Made by a program: the position numbers and the translations under genes. Positions 17,404-25,342 of a stretch of 64,000 nt of DNA are shown here, piece by piece (within the stretch, counting starts at the first letter, position 1; the number at the start of each line of letters is the position of its first letter). The stretch lies in contig NZ_JOFJ01000012.1 of assembly GCF_000718255.1 (NCBI RefSeq), forward strand, positions 238,740 through 302,739. The letters run 5' to 3'. The notes below the pieces were generated by a model. It was not told the DNA's origin. It was given only the letters and a program-made list of their open reading frames with translations, and ran no database searches. This DNA comes from Spirillospora albida. GTDB lineage: Bacteria > Actinomycetota > Actinomycetes > Streptosporangiales > Streptosporangiaceae.

Positions 17404-18879
17404 TCACGGGTGCGGTGGCGGCTCCCGGCGGCGCGCGGCTCGCTTCTCCCGCAGGTCGCCGGCCGCGAGGCCCGCTGCCAGGCAGGCGATGGGAATGACC
17501 GGCAGCAGGTAGCGGTGGTCGAAGTCGAGCACCGCCACCGGGGCCACGAGGAGCGTGACGGCTCCCGCCCATGGCAGCGACGCCGCGCGGCGCCTTCCGA
17601 GCGCGCCGACGCCGCCGACGCCGCCGACGCCGCCGACGACGAGGATCGCGAGCAGCAGGGGGCCGCGCAGGTAGGCCGGGTACTGGTAGGCGGCCAGGAA
17701 TCCCGCGTAGGGATCGACCGAGTGCTGCCCCCGTATGTCGCCGGCGTACCTGGTGCGGGCTTCGGCGATCGCCGGTTGATCGGGGAGTTCTGAGCGTTCG
17801 CGCGCGAAGCCGAAGGCGGGCCTGACGCGCCCAGGGTGCGGGACGGGCGTCCAGGTGAAGGCGAGCGCGGTGTCGTGCGCGACGTCGCCGAGGTAGTCGA
17901 AGGGCTGCGCGGTGATGGCGCGGACGGCGAAGGCGCGGGCCCTGTCGTTGTTCCCGGCGAGGCCGCCGGGGGCGCGGTTGATGGCGGAGTCGGGGGCCCA
18001 CACGTATTCGGACGCGGCGTCCTGCCGTACGCCGGTGGGGCATAGCGAAGCAAGGTCCGGGGGCGGCTCGATCCTCCGGCAGTCGGCGAACGTCATGGTG
18101 CGGGCCCATAAGGAGACTCCGTCGCCCGAGGCCAATGAGAAGCGTCCATGGGCGGAATGGAACCAGCAGGCATAGGCGGCCAGCGGAAGCAGACCCGCCG
18201 TGGCGAGGGCGAGCACCGGCCTCGGGCCGAAACGACCGAGCGCGAGATGGGCGCCCGCGAGCAGGATCAGCGGGACCGCGATGGTGCGCGTCAGCGCCGC
18301 GCAGGCCAGCAGCGAACCCGCCGCCGCGGCGGCTCTCGGAGAAGGCGCCGGCGACCAGAGCAGAACGGTCAGCGCGCTTACCACGAGGAAGAGGAAAAGG
18401 GTGTCCGAGAGGACCGCGTGCTCGAGCCGCAGGAAACGGGCGTCGAACAGGCCGGGGACCGCCGCGAGGACCGCGTACCCGCTCGGCAGGGCCGTCCGGC
18501 GGCGGAGGACCGCGTAGATCATGACGCCGATCGCGAGGCCCATCAGGTGCTGGAGGCCGACGACCAGCGCGACGCTGTGGAAGGGCCGCAGCAGCCAGAG
18601 GAGGGCGGGATAGCCGCTGGGCTGGAATCCGCCCGGCTGGTAGCCCCCGGACGGACGCATCCGCAGAGCCACGTCGATATAGGTGAAGGAATCGACCCAA
18701 TAGAGCTTCGCCGGACGGTAGCCGAGCATCGTCACGACGCGAAGTGCCGCCGCCGCCGCGATCGCCAGGGCGAGGGGCCGGTGCTCGCGGAGGAGCCGGA
18801 GCCGTCGCGGGCGTGGAGATTCCGTGACCGGTCGCTCATCGGCGCGCGTTGCCGCACCGGCCATTCCGCGAGTCGCCAC
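17404..18879 (-). CDS. Polytopic membrane glycosyltransferase-like protein (GT-C type)
   Basis: A roughly 491-residue integral membrane protein with about ten hydrophobic helices. The first helix (ALAIAAAAALRVVTMLGY) is followed by an extracellular loop YWVDSFTYIDVALRM, which has the acidic residue expected in GT-C enzymes using polyprenyl-phosphate sugars, and then PGGFQPSGYPALLW. After the last helices the tail is basic. A low-complexity VGGVGGVGGVG in one helix comes from a DNA tandem repeat (17605-17638). GTG 18879 follows GGGGGAG closely; ATG 18864 and ATG 18951 are alternatives. Donor and acceptor are unknown. Confidence 0.68.
   Translation of the reverse strand: MATRGMAGAATRADERPVTESPRPRRLRLLREHRPLALAIAAAAALRVVTMLGYRPAKLYWVDSFTYIDVALRMRPSGGYQPGGFQPSGYPALLWLLRPFHSVALVVGLQHLMGLAIGVMIYAVLRRRTALPSGYAVLAAVPGLFDARFLRLEHAVLSDTLFLFLVVSALTVLLWSPAPSPRAAAAAGSLLACAALTRTIAVPLILLAGAHLALGRFGPRPVLALATAGLLPLAAYACWFHSAHGRFSLASGDGVSLWARTMTFADCRRIEPPPDLASLCPTGVRQDAASEYVWAPDSAINRAPGGLAGNNDRARAFAVRAITAQPFDYLGDVAHDTALAFTWTPVPHPGRVRPAFGFARERSELPDQPAIAEARTRYAGDIRGQHSVDPYAGFLAAYQYPAYLRGPLLLAILVVGGVGGVGGVGALGRRRAASLPWAGAVTLLVAPVAVLDFDHRYLLPVIPIACLAAGLAAGDLREKRAARRREPPPHP
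17605..17638. repeat. Short tandem repeat GCCGCCGAC inside the glycosyltransferase gene
   Basis: The 9-mer GCCGCCGAC recurs without interruption about four times. In the minus-strand gene it encodes the repeated tripeptide Val-Gly-Gly in a membrane helix. Its length is a multiple of three, so changes in copy number would keep the frame. Confidence 0.7.
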
Positions 18880-19168
18880 TCGCTCCCCCGCTCCGATATG
18901 GCACCGCTGGATGTTCGGATGGATGGCGTGGGAGGTTAACGAGCCCGCCATGTGCTTCGTATAAGAGGGGCACGCACAAGGGCGGTCACGTACGGTCATA
19001 AGCGCTGGTGATCACGTGCCACGGGTTATTTCGGAATAGCGGCGTGGCCGGTTCAGGCCATCTCGTCCCCGCCGGATGCGGCGAACGTGCGCTATTTCCC
19101 TCCACGGTTTCGGACCGGAAACCGGCGTGCGGGCGTTCGGGTGTTCTGACAGCATTCGTCGGGTGAGC

Positions 19169-21301
19169 ATGTGGATTGACCAGCTGGTCCTCCGGCAGAC
19201 GTTCCGTATCCCGCGTCCCGAGGGGACGTCCGGAGACGGGTCCGGCGCGGCGCGGCGCTTCGACGCGGCGCTGATGGCGGCCGGGTTCAAGCTGTCGCGG
19301 GAGCTGCTGGAGCACCTGGGCGGACTCGACGAGTCCGCCGTCCTGGACCTGGCGGGGCGGGTGCTGCCGGTCGTCCGCGAAATGGCCGGGGACCACGTGC
19401 GGCACAACGCGTACTTCAAGGACTTCCCGGCGAACGTACCGGGGACGTTCGAGTTCTGGGCGGACTGCCTGCGTGACGTGGTCGGTGACGCGGCGGAGGA
19501 GATCCTGTCGCGGTACCGGATCAATCTGCTCGCGCTGCCCCGGTACGGGCGTTACCAGCACACGTACGAGGAGATGCTGGCGGCGCACGACGAACTGCTC
19601 GCGGGGATCGGCGACCGCGTGACCGTTCTGCATCTCGGGCGGACGGCGGCCGAGGAGGGCGCGGAGCTCTATCTCCGGCTCGCGGGAAGTGTCACTCCGC
19701 TGAGCGGTGACGAATCGGAGGCGCTGAAAGCACTCGCTGGGGAGTATGCGGACGGGCCGCAGCCCGGGAAGGTCCCCGTCCGGGAGAATCTGGCCGTCGT
19801 CAACCGGGCGCGGCTCGACGCCGGCGCGCCTTTGCTCGTGGACACCGTCACCGATGTGCTGCGGCTCGCATGCGCGCTTTCCGATGGCGACGTGACCCTT
19901 GCGGAACGGACGCGGTTCGTCTCGCTGAAGCGTCCCGTGCGGCGGGCGCTGCTGGCGGCGCTGGACGGCGTCGTCCGCGACAACCCCGGCAAGCTCGCCG
20001 ATGTCCGGGCGCGGCGCGAGGAATGGAAGCGGCTCGGGGAGCGGCTGCATCCGCACGAGTACCCGCGCCGGCCGCATGCCGCCCAGGTGTTCGCGGTCGC
20101 GCGCGGGGACATGTCCGTGCCGTCCTTCGCCGGACGGTTCGAGGCGCTGGCCGCGGCTGGGGACATCGCGGCCGCGGCGGCGTTCGGGAAGAACGCGCCG
20201 GGCGTGCTGTTCCGCTCCCTCGACCGGCTGCTGCGCGCGCGGCCGGGCGCACCGGACGCCGTTCTGGACGCCGCGCAGGACGTGGCCGGCGCCGTTTCCG
20301 GTCGGGTCCTGCTGTCGGTGCGCGAGCATCTGCTCAACCGGGAGTCGGGCGCGGCGCAGCGCGTTTTCGCCAACCGCCTCGGGCGCGGCTGGTGCGGCCC
20401 CGACACGCGGGCACCGCTGGAGCCCGAGGTGATCGGGCGGCTCGCGTCGCTCATCGACGCGGAGGTGCGGCGCCGGCTCCCCCCGATGGGCCGCCTGCTC
20501 ATCGACCCGGATGTGCTGGACGTCGCGCTGCCGCTCAGCGGCAAGGCCGCCGGGGACGGCCTCGGGGTGCTCCCGCGCGGGTCGCGGACGCCCGTCGACG
20601 GTGAACTCCTGCGGTTCTTCATCTACTGGCGGGAGCGGAGCACCGAGACCGACTTCGACCTTTCCGCACTACTGCTCGATGAGCGCTACCACGCCACCCG
20701 ATGGCTTTCGTACACGTCGCTGAAGGTGGCGGGCGGCGAGCATTCGGGGGACATCACCCAGGCTCCGGAGGGCGCTTCGGAATTCATCAATCTGTCGCTC
20801 GGCGAGATCGGTGAGCGCTTCATCGTCCCGCAGGTGAACGTCTTCGACGGGGAGGGCTTCGACGATGTCGCGGAGTCGTTCTTCGGTTTCATGATGCGGG
20901 ATGCCGAGCGGGCGGGACGGCCTTTCGAGCCCCGCACCGTCCGGATGAAGTCGGATCTGCGCGGTCCCGGCCGCGTGGCGCTCCCGCTCGTCTTCGTCCG
21001 GGACGGCGGCCGGTGGGGCGCCGTCTGGCTGCATCTCAACCTGCTGGGCGATCCGCGGTTCAACCAGGTCGAGAAGAACAGGCTGTCGACCGCGGCTCTC
21101 GTCCGCGGCATCGTCGAGCGGCGCTTCCTCACGGTCGGCCATCTGGTCGATCTGATGGACGCCGAGGACGCGACGGCGTGGGACGGCGAGTCGGTCCCCG
21201 AACATCCGGTCGCGTTCATCGGGCTCCAGCGGCCCGAGGGGCTGCACCCGGAGTCGCAGGTGTTCACGCCGGAGAATCTGCGTGAACTGATCCCCGCCTG
21301 A
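19169..21301 (+). CDS. Large protein with C-terminal TerD-like domain (MXAN_6230/SCO0854-like)
   Basis: A 710-residue protein. The N-terminal 490 residues are helical and contain LGERLHPHEYPRRPHAAQVFAVARG. The C-terminal 200 residues resemble TerD, the calcium-binding fold of tellurite-resistance and stress proteins: TETDFDLSALLLDERY, then EHSGDITQAPEGASEFINLSL and VPQVNVFDGEGFDDV. The architecture fits the large MXAN_6230/SCO0854-type proteins of myxobacteria and actinomycetes, whose function is unknown. ATG 19169 is used; GTG 19163 is equally possible and there is no clear Shine-Dalgarno. The 289 nt upstream hold no recognisable feature. Confidence 0.65.
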   Translation: MWIDQLVLRQTFRIPRPEGTSGDGSGAARRFDAALMAAGFKLSRELLEHLGGLDESAVLDLAGRVLPVVREMAGDHVRHNAYFKDFPANVPGTFEFWADCLRDVVGDAAEEILSRYRINLLALPRYGRYQHTYEEMLAAHDELLAGIGDRVTVLHLGRTAAEEGAELYLRLAGSVTPLSGDESEALKALAGEYADGPQPGKVPVRENLAVVNRARLDAGAPLLVDTVTDVLRLACALSDGDVTLAERTRFVSLKRPVRRALLAALDGVVRDNPGKLADVRARREEWKRLGERLHPHEYPRRPHAAQVFAVARGDMSVPSFAGRFEALAAAGDIAAAAAFGKNAPGVLFRSLDRLLRARPGAPDAVLDAAQDVAGAVSGRVLLSVREHLLNRESGAAQRVFANRLGRGWCGPDTRAPLEPEVIGRLASLIDAEVRRRLPPMGRLLIDPDVLDVALPLSGKAAGDGLGVLPRGSRTPVDGELLRFFIYWRERSTETDFDLSALLLDERYHATRWLSYTSLKVAGGEHSGDITQAPEGASEFINLSLGEIGERFIVPQVNVFDGEGFDDVAESFFGFMMRDAERAGRPFEPRTVRMKSDLRGPGRVALPLVFVRDGGRWGAVWLHLNLLGDPRFNQVEKNRLSTAALVRGIVERRFLTVGHLVDLMDAEDATAWDGESVPEHPVAFIGLQRPEGLHPESQVFTPENLRELIPA

Positions 21302-21362
21302 CTGCTACAGTGGCCATTGGCGAGGCCATGAGAGAGCTTCCTTCTGCCATCTCTGCAAAAGA

Positions 21363-22475
21363 TTAGCGCTCTCGCTTTCCTCGCCCTTCTTCTTTCTTCA
21401 GGCGGGCCGCCGTCACCGCGCAGGCCGCGAAGAGGACGAGCGACACCTCGCCGAGGACGCCGCCGATCGTCCGGGCGTCCGGCAGGTCGCCGAGGTCGCC
21501 CGCGACGCGCAGCATCAGCGACGCGTGCAGGAGCGCGAGCGGCGCGTACAGGATCGGGTGGTACGGGAGCCGCACCCGCAGCACCGCCGGGAGGATCACC
21601 GGCGCGTGCCCGAACACCATCGAGATCACGAAGCCGAGGAACAGGGCGTGCAGGGCGGCGTCCCGGACGCCGCCGCCGCCGGGGCGCCCGGCGATCAGCC
21701 AGGCCGTCCCGGCGAACGCGAGCCAGGCGTAGCCGGCGAGCAGGCAGGCGGCGGCGAAGCGGGGCAGGCCGGCGCCCCGGATCGTGCGGCGCGCCACGTC
21801 GTGGAAGCCGAGCCAGAGGGCGAGGGCCAGCATGCCCAGGCCGGTGAGGCGCCAGCCGGGGCCGGGCCACGCGACGGACGCGGCGGCGCCCGCGCCGATC
21901 AGTGCGGCGGCGGCGAGCAGGCCGTCGGACGCGCGGCGACCCAGGAACGCGACGCGGGCGAGCTCGAGGCGCTCCCCGGCGATCGTCAGGACGAGGAACG
22001 CCGCGAGCCACGGGACGAGGTCGGCGACGGGGCGGCCCGCGATCCACAGCATCCCGGCGATGTACCAGGCGACGGCGCCGGCCGCCTGGACGGTCAGGTC
22101 GCGTCCGGTGCGGCGGCCGAAGACGGCCACGTAGACCGCGACCAGCCAGGCGCCGGCGGCGGTGAGCAGGACGCGGCCGGGCAGGCCGAAACCGGCGGCG
22201 GTGACGATCGCCCCGGCGGCGGACGCTCCGGGCGCCGCGTAGGCCCAGGGGCGGCCGAGCGCGACGGCGCGTTCCAGGGCGATGAGGGTGCCGAGGAAGC
22301 CGAGCGCCATGAGCACGCCGTGCTGCTGCGCGAACGAGGTGCGGGGCGCGGGGACGCCGAGGCCCAGCAGGCCGAGGCCGCCCCACAGGCCCGCGACCAG
22401 GGAGAGGGCCGCTCCGGCGAACAGCGGAAGGCGGTGTACGGCGACCCGGGACCTTCGGCGCTCGGATTTGCTCAT
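21363..22475 (-). CDS. NnrS-like polytopic membrane protein
   Basis: A 370-residue protein with about 11-12 hydrophobic helices and a basic C-terminal tail (ARLKKEEGRGKRER). Scattered His residues lie in or beside helices (QQHGVLMALGF, WLGFHDVA, DAALHALFLGFVISMVFGHAP), as in NnrS heme proteins linked to nitric-oxide tolerance. It is divergent from a hemerythrin-DUF2249 gene across only 48 nt of AT-rich promoter DNA, which supports a nitrosative or redox stress role. The start is ATG 22475. The exact family is a resemblance, not a firm match. Confidence 0.65.
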   Translation of the reverse strand: MSKSERRRSRVAVHRLPLFAGAALSLVAGLWGGLGLLGLGVPAPRTSFAQQHGVLMALGFLGTLIALERAVALGRPWAYAAPGASAAGAIVTAAGFGLPGRVLLTAAGAWLVAVYVAVFGRRTGRDLTVQAAGAVAWYIAGMLWIAGRPVADLVPWLAAFLVLTIAGERLELARVAFLGRRASDGLLAAAALIGAGAAASVAWPGPGWRLTGLGMLALALWLGFHDVARRTIRGAGLPRFAAACLLAGYAWLAFAGTAWLIAGRPGGGGVRDAALHALFLGFVISMVFGHAPVILPAVLRVRLPYHPILYAPLALLHASLMLRVAGDLGDLPDARTIGGVLGEVSLVLFAACAVTAARLKKEEGRGKRER

Positions 22476-22523
22476 GTCTGGCAGTATAATTACAAGACAG
22501 TTCGTAAATACTAGGAGCTCGGC
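22476..22523. promoter_or_regulatory. Short AT-rich divergent promoter with dyad symmetry
   Basis: These 48 nt between divergent genes are strikingly AT-rich for the window. TATAAT at 22485-22490 is a good -10 for the hemerythrin gene. It is overlapped by a dyad TTAC (22490-22493) - N10 - GTAA (22504-22507) that could be an operator. AGGAG at 22513-22517 is the ribosome site for ATG 22524. Confidence 0.5.
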
Positions 22524-23285
22524 ATGACGACAGCCACCGCCACCGACACGGTGCAGGCGATCCGGAACCACCACGAGCGGCTCGGCCGGACGATGGCCGA
22601 CCACGCCGTCACGATCGCACGCGCCGTCGACCAGCTCCACTCCCCGACCGACCGCCGCGACCTGCTCGTCGCCTTCTGCGCGGAGGAGATCGTCCCGCAC
22701 GCGGCCGCCGAGGAGGAGACCCTCTACCGGGCGGCGCTCGACCTGCCGGAGGCGGCCCTGCTCGTCCAGGCGATGACGGCCGAGCACGTCGTCCTGCGGA
22801 ACGCCATCGCGGCCCTGCGAGACGCGCGCACTCCCGGCGAGATCGTCGGCGCGGCCGCCGCGGTCAACGCGCTCTTCCAGGCGCACCTGGAGAAGGAGAA
22901 CGAGGCCCTGCTGCCCGCGCTCGTCAACGCCGGCGTGGACATCGCGACGCTGCTCGACGGCATGCACGACATCCTCGGCGAGCCCGCCGCCGCCTCCGAC
23001 CACCACTGCACCTGCGGCGGCCACGACGACCCGGGCGACCCGAACGCGAAGGCCGAGGTCGACGGCGGTGTGCTCGACGTCAGGACGCTCGTCCCGGCGC
23101 AGCGCCACCAGCAGATCTTCGCGGCGTTCGAGGCGCTCACGGCGGGCAGCGCGTTCACCCTCGTCAACGACCACGATCCCAAGCCGCTGCGCTACCAGTT
23201 CGCGGCGGAGCACGCGGGCGGGTTCACCTGGGACTACCTGGAGGAGGGCCCGGAGGTGTGGCGGGTCCGCATCGGGCGCCCCTGA
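22524..23285 (+). CDS. Hemerythrin-domain plus DUF2249 protein
   Basis: A 253-residue protein. Residues 10-150 form a hemerythrin-like four-helix bundle with the diiron His/Glu set (NHHERL, EIVPHAAAEEETLY, AEHVVLRN, FQAHLEKENEALLPAL). A Cys/His linker follows (DHHCTCGGHDD). Residues 180-253 are a DUF2249 domain (LDVRTLVPAQRHQQIFAAFEAL...PLRYQFAAEHAGGFTWDYLEEGP). Proteins of this architecture accompany nitric-oxide and denitrification genes and may sense O2/NO or repair Fe-S centres. Strong Shine-Dalgarno AGGAG 6 nt before ATG. A convergent hairpin terminator follows. Confidence 0.88.
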   Translation: MTTATATDTVQAIRNHHERLGRTMADHAVTIARAVDQLHSPTDRRDLLVAFCAEEIVPHAAAEEETLYRAALDLPEAALLVQAMTAEHVVLRNAIAALRDARTPGEIVGAAAAVNALFQAHLEKENEALLPALVNAGVDIATLLDGMHDILGEPAAASDHHCTCGGHDDPGDPNAKAEVDGGVLDVRTLVPAQRHQQIFAAFEALTAGSAFTLVNDHDPKPLRYQFAAEHAGGFTWDYLEEGPEVWRVRIGRP

Positions 23286-23294
23286 CCCGATGGC

Positions 23295-23334
23295 GCAACG
23301 GCGCCTGGCGGCCCGCACCGTCAGGCGCCGTTGC
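23295..23334. terminator. Bidirectional terminator hairpin
   Basis: GCAACGGCGCCTG (23295-23307) pairs perfectly with CAGGCGCCGTTGC (23322-23334), a 13-bp stem with a 14-nt loop, between the convergent hemerythrin and Cys-rich regulator genes. Confidence 0.75.
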
Positions 23335-23365
23335 CGCGTCCTGCGCTCCGACCCCCGGGCGGACG

Positions 23366-24037
23366 TCAGGCGTCGCCGGGCCGGCTCAGCCTGGCCAGGC
23401 AGAGGTGGGGCTCGACGAACGGCTCCAGCCGGTCGGCCGACAGCGGCGCGCCCATCTCGGCGAGCGCGCCCTGGATGAGGCCGAGGTGGAGCGGGCAGAC
23501 GACCTCGCGGTGCTCCTCGGCGATCTCCCGGAACGGGCAGTGCACGAGACGGATCAGATTCCGCGCCAGATCGGGACGCGACTCGAAGCCGATGCCGGAC
23601 AGGAATCCCGACAGCCGCTCCAGCGCCTCGTCCGGCTCGATCCTCTCGTACGGGGCGGAGCGCTCGGCGAGATACGACCCCCAGGCCCGGCCCGCCTCGA
23701 CCGCGGCGCCGGACGGGTCCGGCATCGTCCCGGCGACCAGGCTGGTCAGCATGCGGGCGAGCAGCCGGTAGCTGCGCACGCCCTCGCCGGTCTCCACCGC
23801 GCGGTACAGCGTGCGCGGACGGCCGGGGCCGCCGCTCCCGCCCTTCTCCTTCTGGACGAGGCCCGCCTCGGCGAGGCCGTCCAGGTGGAAGCGGGCGGTG
23901 TTGGGGTGCAGGCCGGTGCGCTCGGCCGCCTCCCTGACCCCGAAGGGGCCGTGCGCCCGCAGCGCCTCGAGGACGGCCGCGCGGCTGTCGCCGAGCGGCG
24001 GCTCCGGCTCGGCGTCGACGTGTTCCCGCTTACCCAT
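23366..24037 (-). CDS. ArsR/SufR-like HTH regulator with C-terminal Cys cluster
   Basis: A 223-residue transcription factor. A winged helix occupies residues 18-70 (AVLEALRAHGPFGVREAAERTGLHPNTARFHL, then GRPRTLYRA). The C-terminal domain carries Cys 167, 181 and 213 (VHCPFREIAEEH, VVCPLHLG, PHLCLARL), an arrangement like SufR-type regulators that bind an Fe-S cluster. It probably senses Fe-S damage, NO or O2, and the obvious local targets are the hemerythrin and NnrS-like genes. The region upstream of its ATG (24038-24068) is AT-rich and separates it from the CoA transferase gene. Confidence 0.83.
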   Translation of the reverse strand: MGKREHVDAEPEPPLGDSRAAVLEALRAHGPFGVREAAERTGLHPNTARFHLDGLAEAGLVQKEKGGSGGPGRPRTLYRAVETGEGVRSYRLLARMLTSLVAGTMPDPSGAAVEAGRAWGSYLAERSAPYERIEPDEALERLSGFLSGIGFESRPDLARNLIRLVHCPFREIAEEHREVVCPLHLGLIQGALAEMGAPLSADRLEPFVEPHLCLARLSRPGDA

Positions 24038-24068
24038 CCCCCTATTTTACACAATGTGACTAGTGAAA

Positions 24069-25196
24069 TTAGGGGGTGCCAAGGATCTCGCCGGTGTGCC
24101 CGCCGAGCGCGGGCGCCGCGACCGGGGCGATGGGAACGCCGTCGAAGACGAGCGGCGAACCGGGCGCCAGATGGGGGCCGATGCCCGGCTGGTCGAGCTC
24201 CGCCATCAGCGGGCGCGTGTGCAGGTCGGTGACGATGTCGGCGAAGTCACGGTACCGGGAGTGCAGCACCGACGTCCCCTTCAGCCTCTCCTCCACCTCC
24301 GCGCAGGTTCGCCCGGCGAACCAGGGCGTGAGGATCCCGGCGAGGGCCTCGCGGTGGTGGTAGCGGTCCCCGGCGGTGCGGAAGTCGGCGTCGAGGGCTC
24401 GTTCAAGGGCCTCTGCCACCTCTCCCATTCCGGTGACCTGGAGGAGGTCGTGCCAGTGGCGAGCAGTGAGGACGACGACCATGACGCGCCCGTCCCCGGT
24501 GGCGAAGTCGCGCCCGAAATCCCCGAACAGGTAGTTGCCGAGGCGAGGCCGCCGCCCGCCCAGCTGGGCCTCGGCCAGATAGCCCAGGTTTCCTGCCGTG
24601 GCCAGGGCGACGTCGCTCAGGGCCACCTGGACGCCGCGTCCCTCCCCTGTGCGGAGTCGGTGCCGTTCGGCGGCCAGAAGACCGACCGTGAGGTAGAGCC
24701 CGCAGGCGATGTCCCAGGCCGGCAGGACGTGGTTGGACGGGACGTCCGCACCCTCCTGACCGGTCAGGGACGGGAAGCCGGTGGCGGCGTTCACGGTGTA
24801 GTCGACGGCGTTGCCGCCTTCCCGCATCCCGACGAGCTGCACATGGATGAGATCGGGCCGCTTCCGCCTGAGTTCCTCGTAGGTGAGGCCGGGCCGGGGC
24901 GGGGCGTTCGTCAGGACGATCCCCGCGTCCTCGATGAGGCGCGCCACGGCGGTCCGTCCCTCGGCGGAGCGCAGATCGACCTCGACGGACCGCTTCCCCT
25001 TGTTGAGCCCCGCCCAGTAGAGGCTCTTGCCGGAGGGAGCGAGCGGCCACCGGTCGATATCGGGCCCGCCGCCCTCCTGGTCGACGCGGATCACGTCCGC
25101 GCCGAGCTGCGCGAGGGTCATCCCCCCGAGCGGCGCGGCGACGAAACTGGACAGCTCGATAACCCGCATCCCGGCAAGCGGCAACATGTCGGTCAC
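24069..25196 (-). CDS. CaiB/BaiF-family (family III) CoA transferase
   Basis: A 375-residue class III CoA transferase: LAGMRVIELSSFVAAPLGGMTLAQLGADVIRVD at the N-terminus, NKGKRSVEVDLRSAEGR, and the catalytic Asp in LPAWDIACGLYLTVGLLAA (about residue 165). GEGRGVQVALSDVALAT completes the family signature. It moves CoA between acids, forming a covalent aspartyl-CoA thioester intermediate. Substrate unknown; there is no neighbouring degradation cluster. ATG 25196 or ATG 25187 may be the start. Confidence 0.88.
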   Translation of the reverse strand: MTDMLPLAGMRVIELSSFVAAPLGGMTLAQLGADVIRVDQEGGGPDIDRWPLAPSGKSLYWAGLNKGKRSVEVDLRSAEGRTAVARLIEDAGIVLTNAPPRPGLTYEELRRKRPDLIHVQLVGMREGGNAVDYTVNAATGFPSLTGQEGADVPSNHVLPAWDIACGLYLTVGLLAAERHRLRTGEGRGVQVALSDVALATAGNLGYLAEAQLGGRRPRLGNYLFGDFGRDFATGDGRVMVVVLTARHWHDLLQVTGMGEVAEALERALDADFRTAGDRYHHREALAGILTPWFAGRTCAEVEERLKGTSVLHSRYRDFADIVTDLHTRPLMAELDQPGIGPHLAPGSPLVFDGVPIAPVAAPALGGHTGEILGTP

Positions 25197-25229
25197 CGCG
25201 CCATGTCTACCAGGCGGCCGGTTAACCCG

Positions 25230-25259
25230 TTGCGGGCGGGACGGCGCGGTACCTAGGTT
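25230..25259 (+). promoter_or_regulatory. Predicted housekeeping-type promoter of the tRNA-like / yeh-like operon
   Basis: TTGCGG (25230-25235), an 18-nt spacer and TAGGTT (25254-25259) form a sigma-70/HrdB-like promoter. Transcription would begin around 25266-25268, immediately before the 5' end of the tRNA-like structure at 25269, and would continue into the six-gene operon. Confidence 0.5.
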
Positions 25260-25268
25260 GGGCGGCGA

Positions 25269-25340
25269 CAGCGTGTAGCTCAGCAGGAGAGCACCGGGCT
25301 TCCTACCCGGAGGGCGCGGGGGCGGAACCCGCCACGCTGG
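25269..25340 (+). tRNA. tRNA-Gly(TCC)-like gene with an aberrant T-loop
   Basis: A complete cloverleaf with perfect Watson-Crick stems. The acceptor is CAGCGTG/CACGCTG (25269-25275, 25333-25339) and the discriminator is G25340. T8, A9, D-stem GCTC/GAGC with loop AGCAGGA (A14, G15, G18-G19, A21), A26, anticodon stem CCGGG/CCCGG with loop CTTCCTA, variable AGGGC, and T-stem GCGGG/CCCGC all follow the tRNA plan. Anticodon TCC would read GGA (Gly). Odd points: the T-loop is GGCGGAA instead of TTCRANY (only C56 and G57 remain), position 37 is T, and no CCA is encoded. Its end lies 2 nt before the start codon of the next gene. It may be a non-canonical tRNA, a non-translational tRNA, or a structured 5' leader. 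Confidence 0.6.
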
Positions 25341-25342
25341 CT

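Noticed and set aside
17605..17638. Short repeats as a possible CRISPR or VNTR locus
   Set aside because: The unit is 9 nt, lies inside a coding region, and has no spacers. No CRISPR array was seen anywhere in the window.
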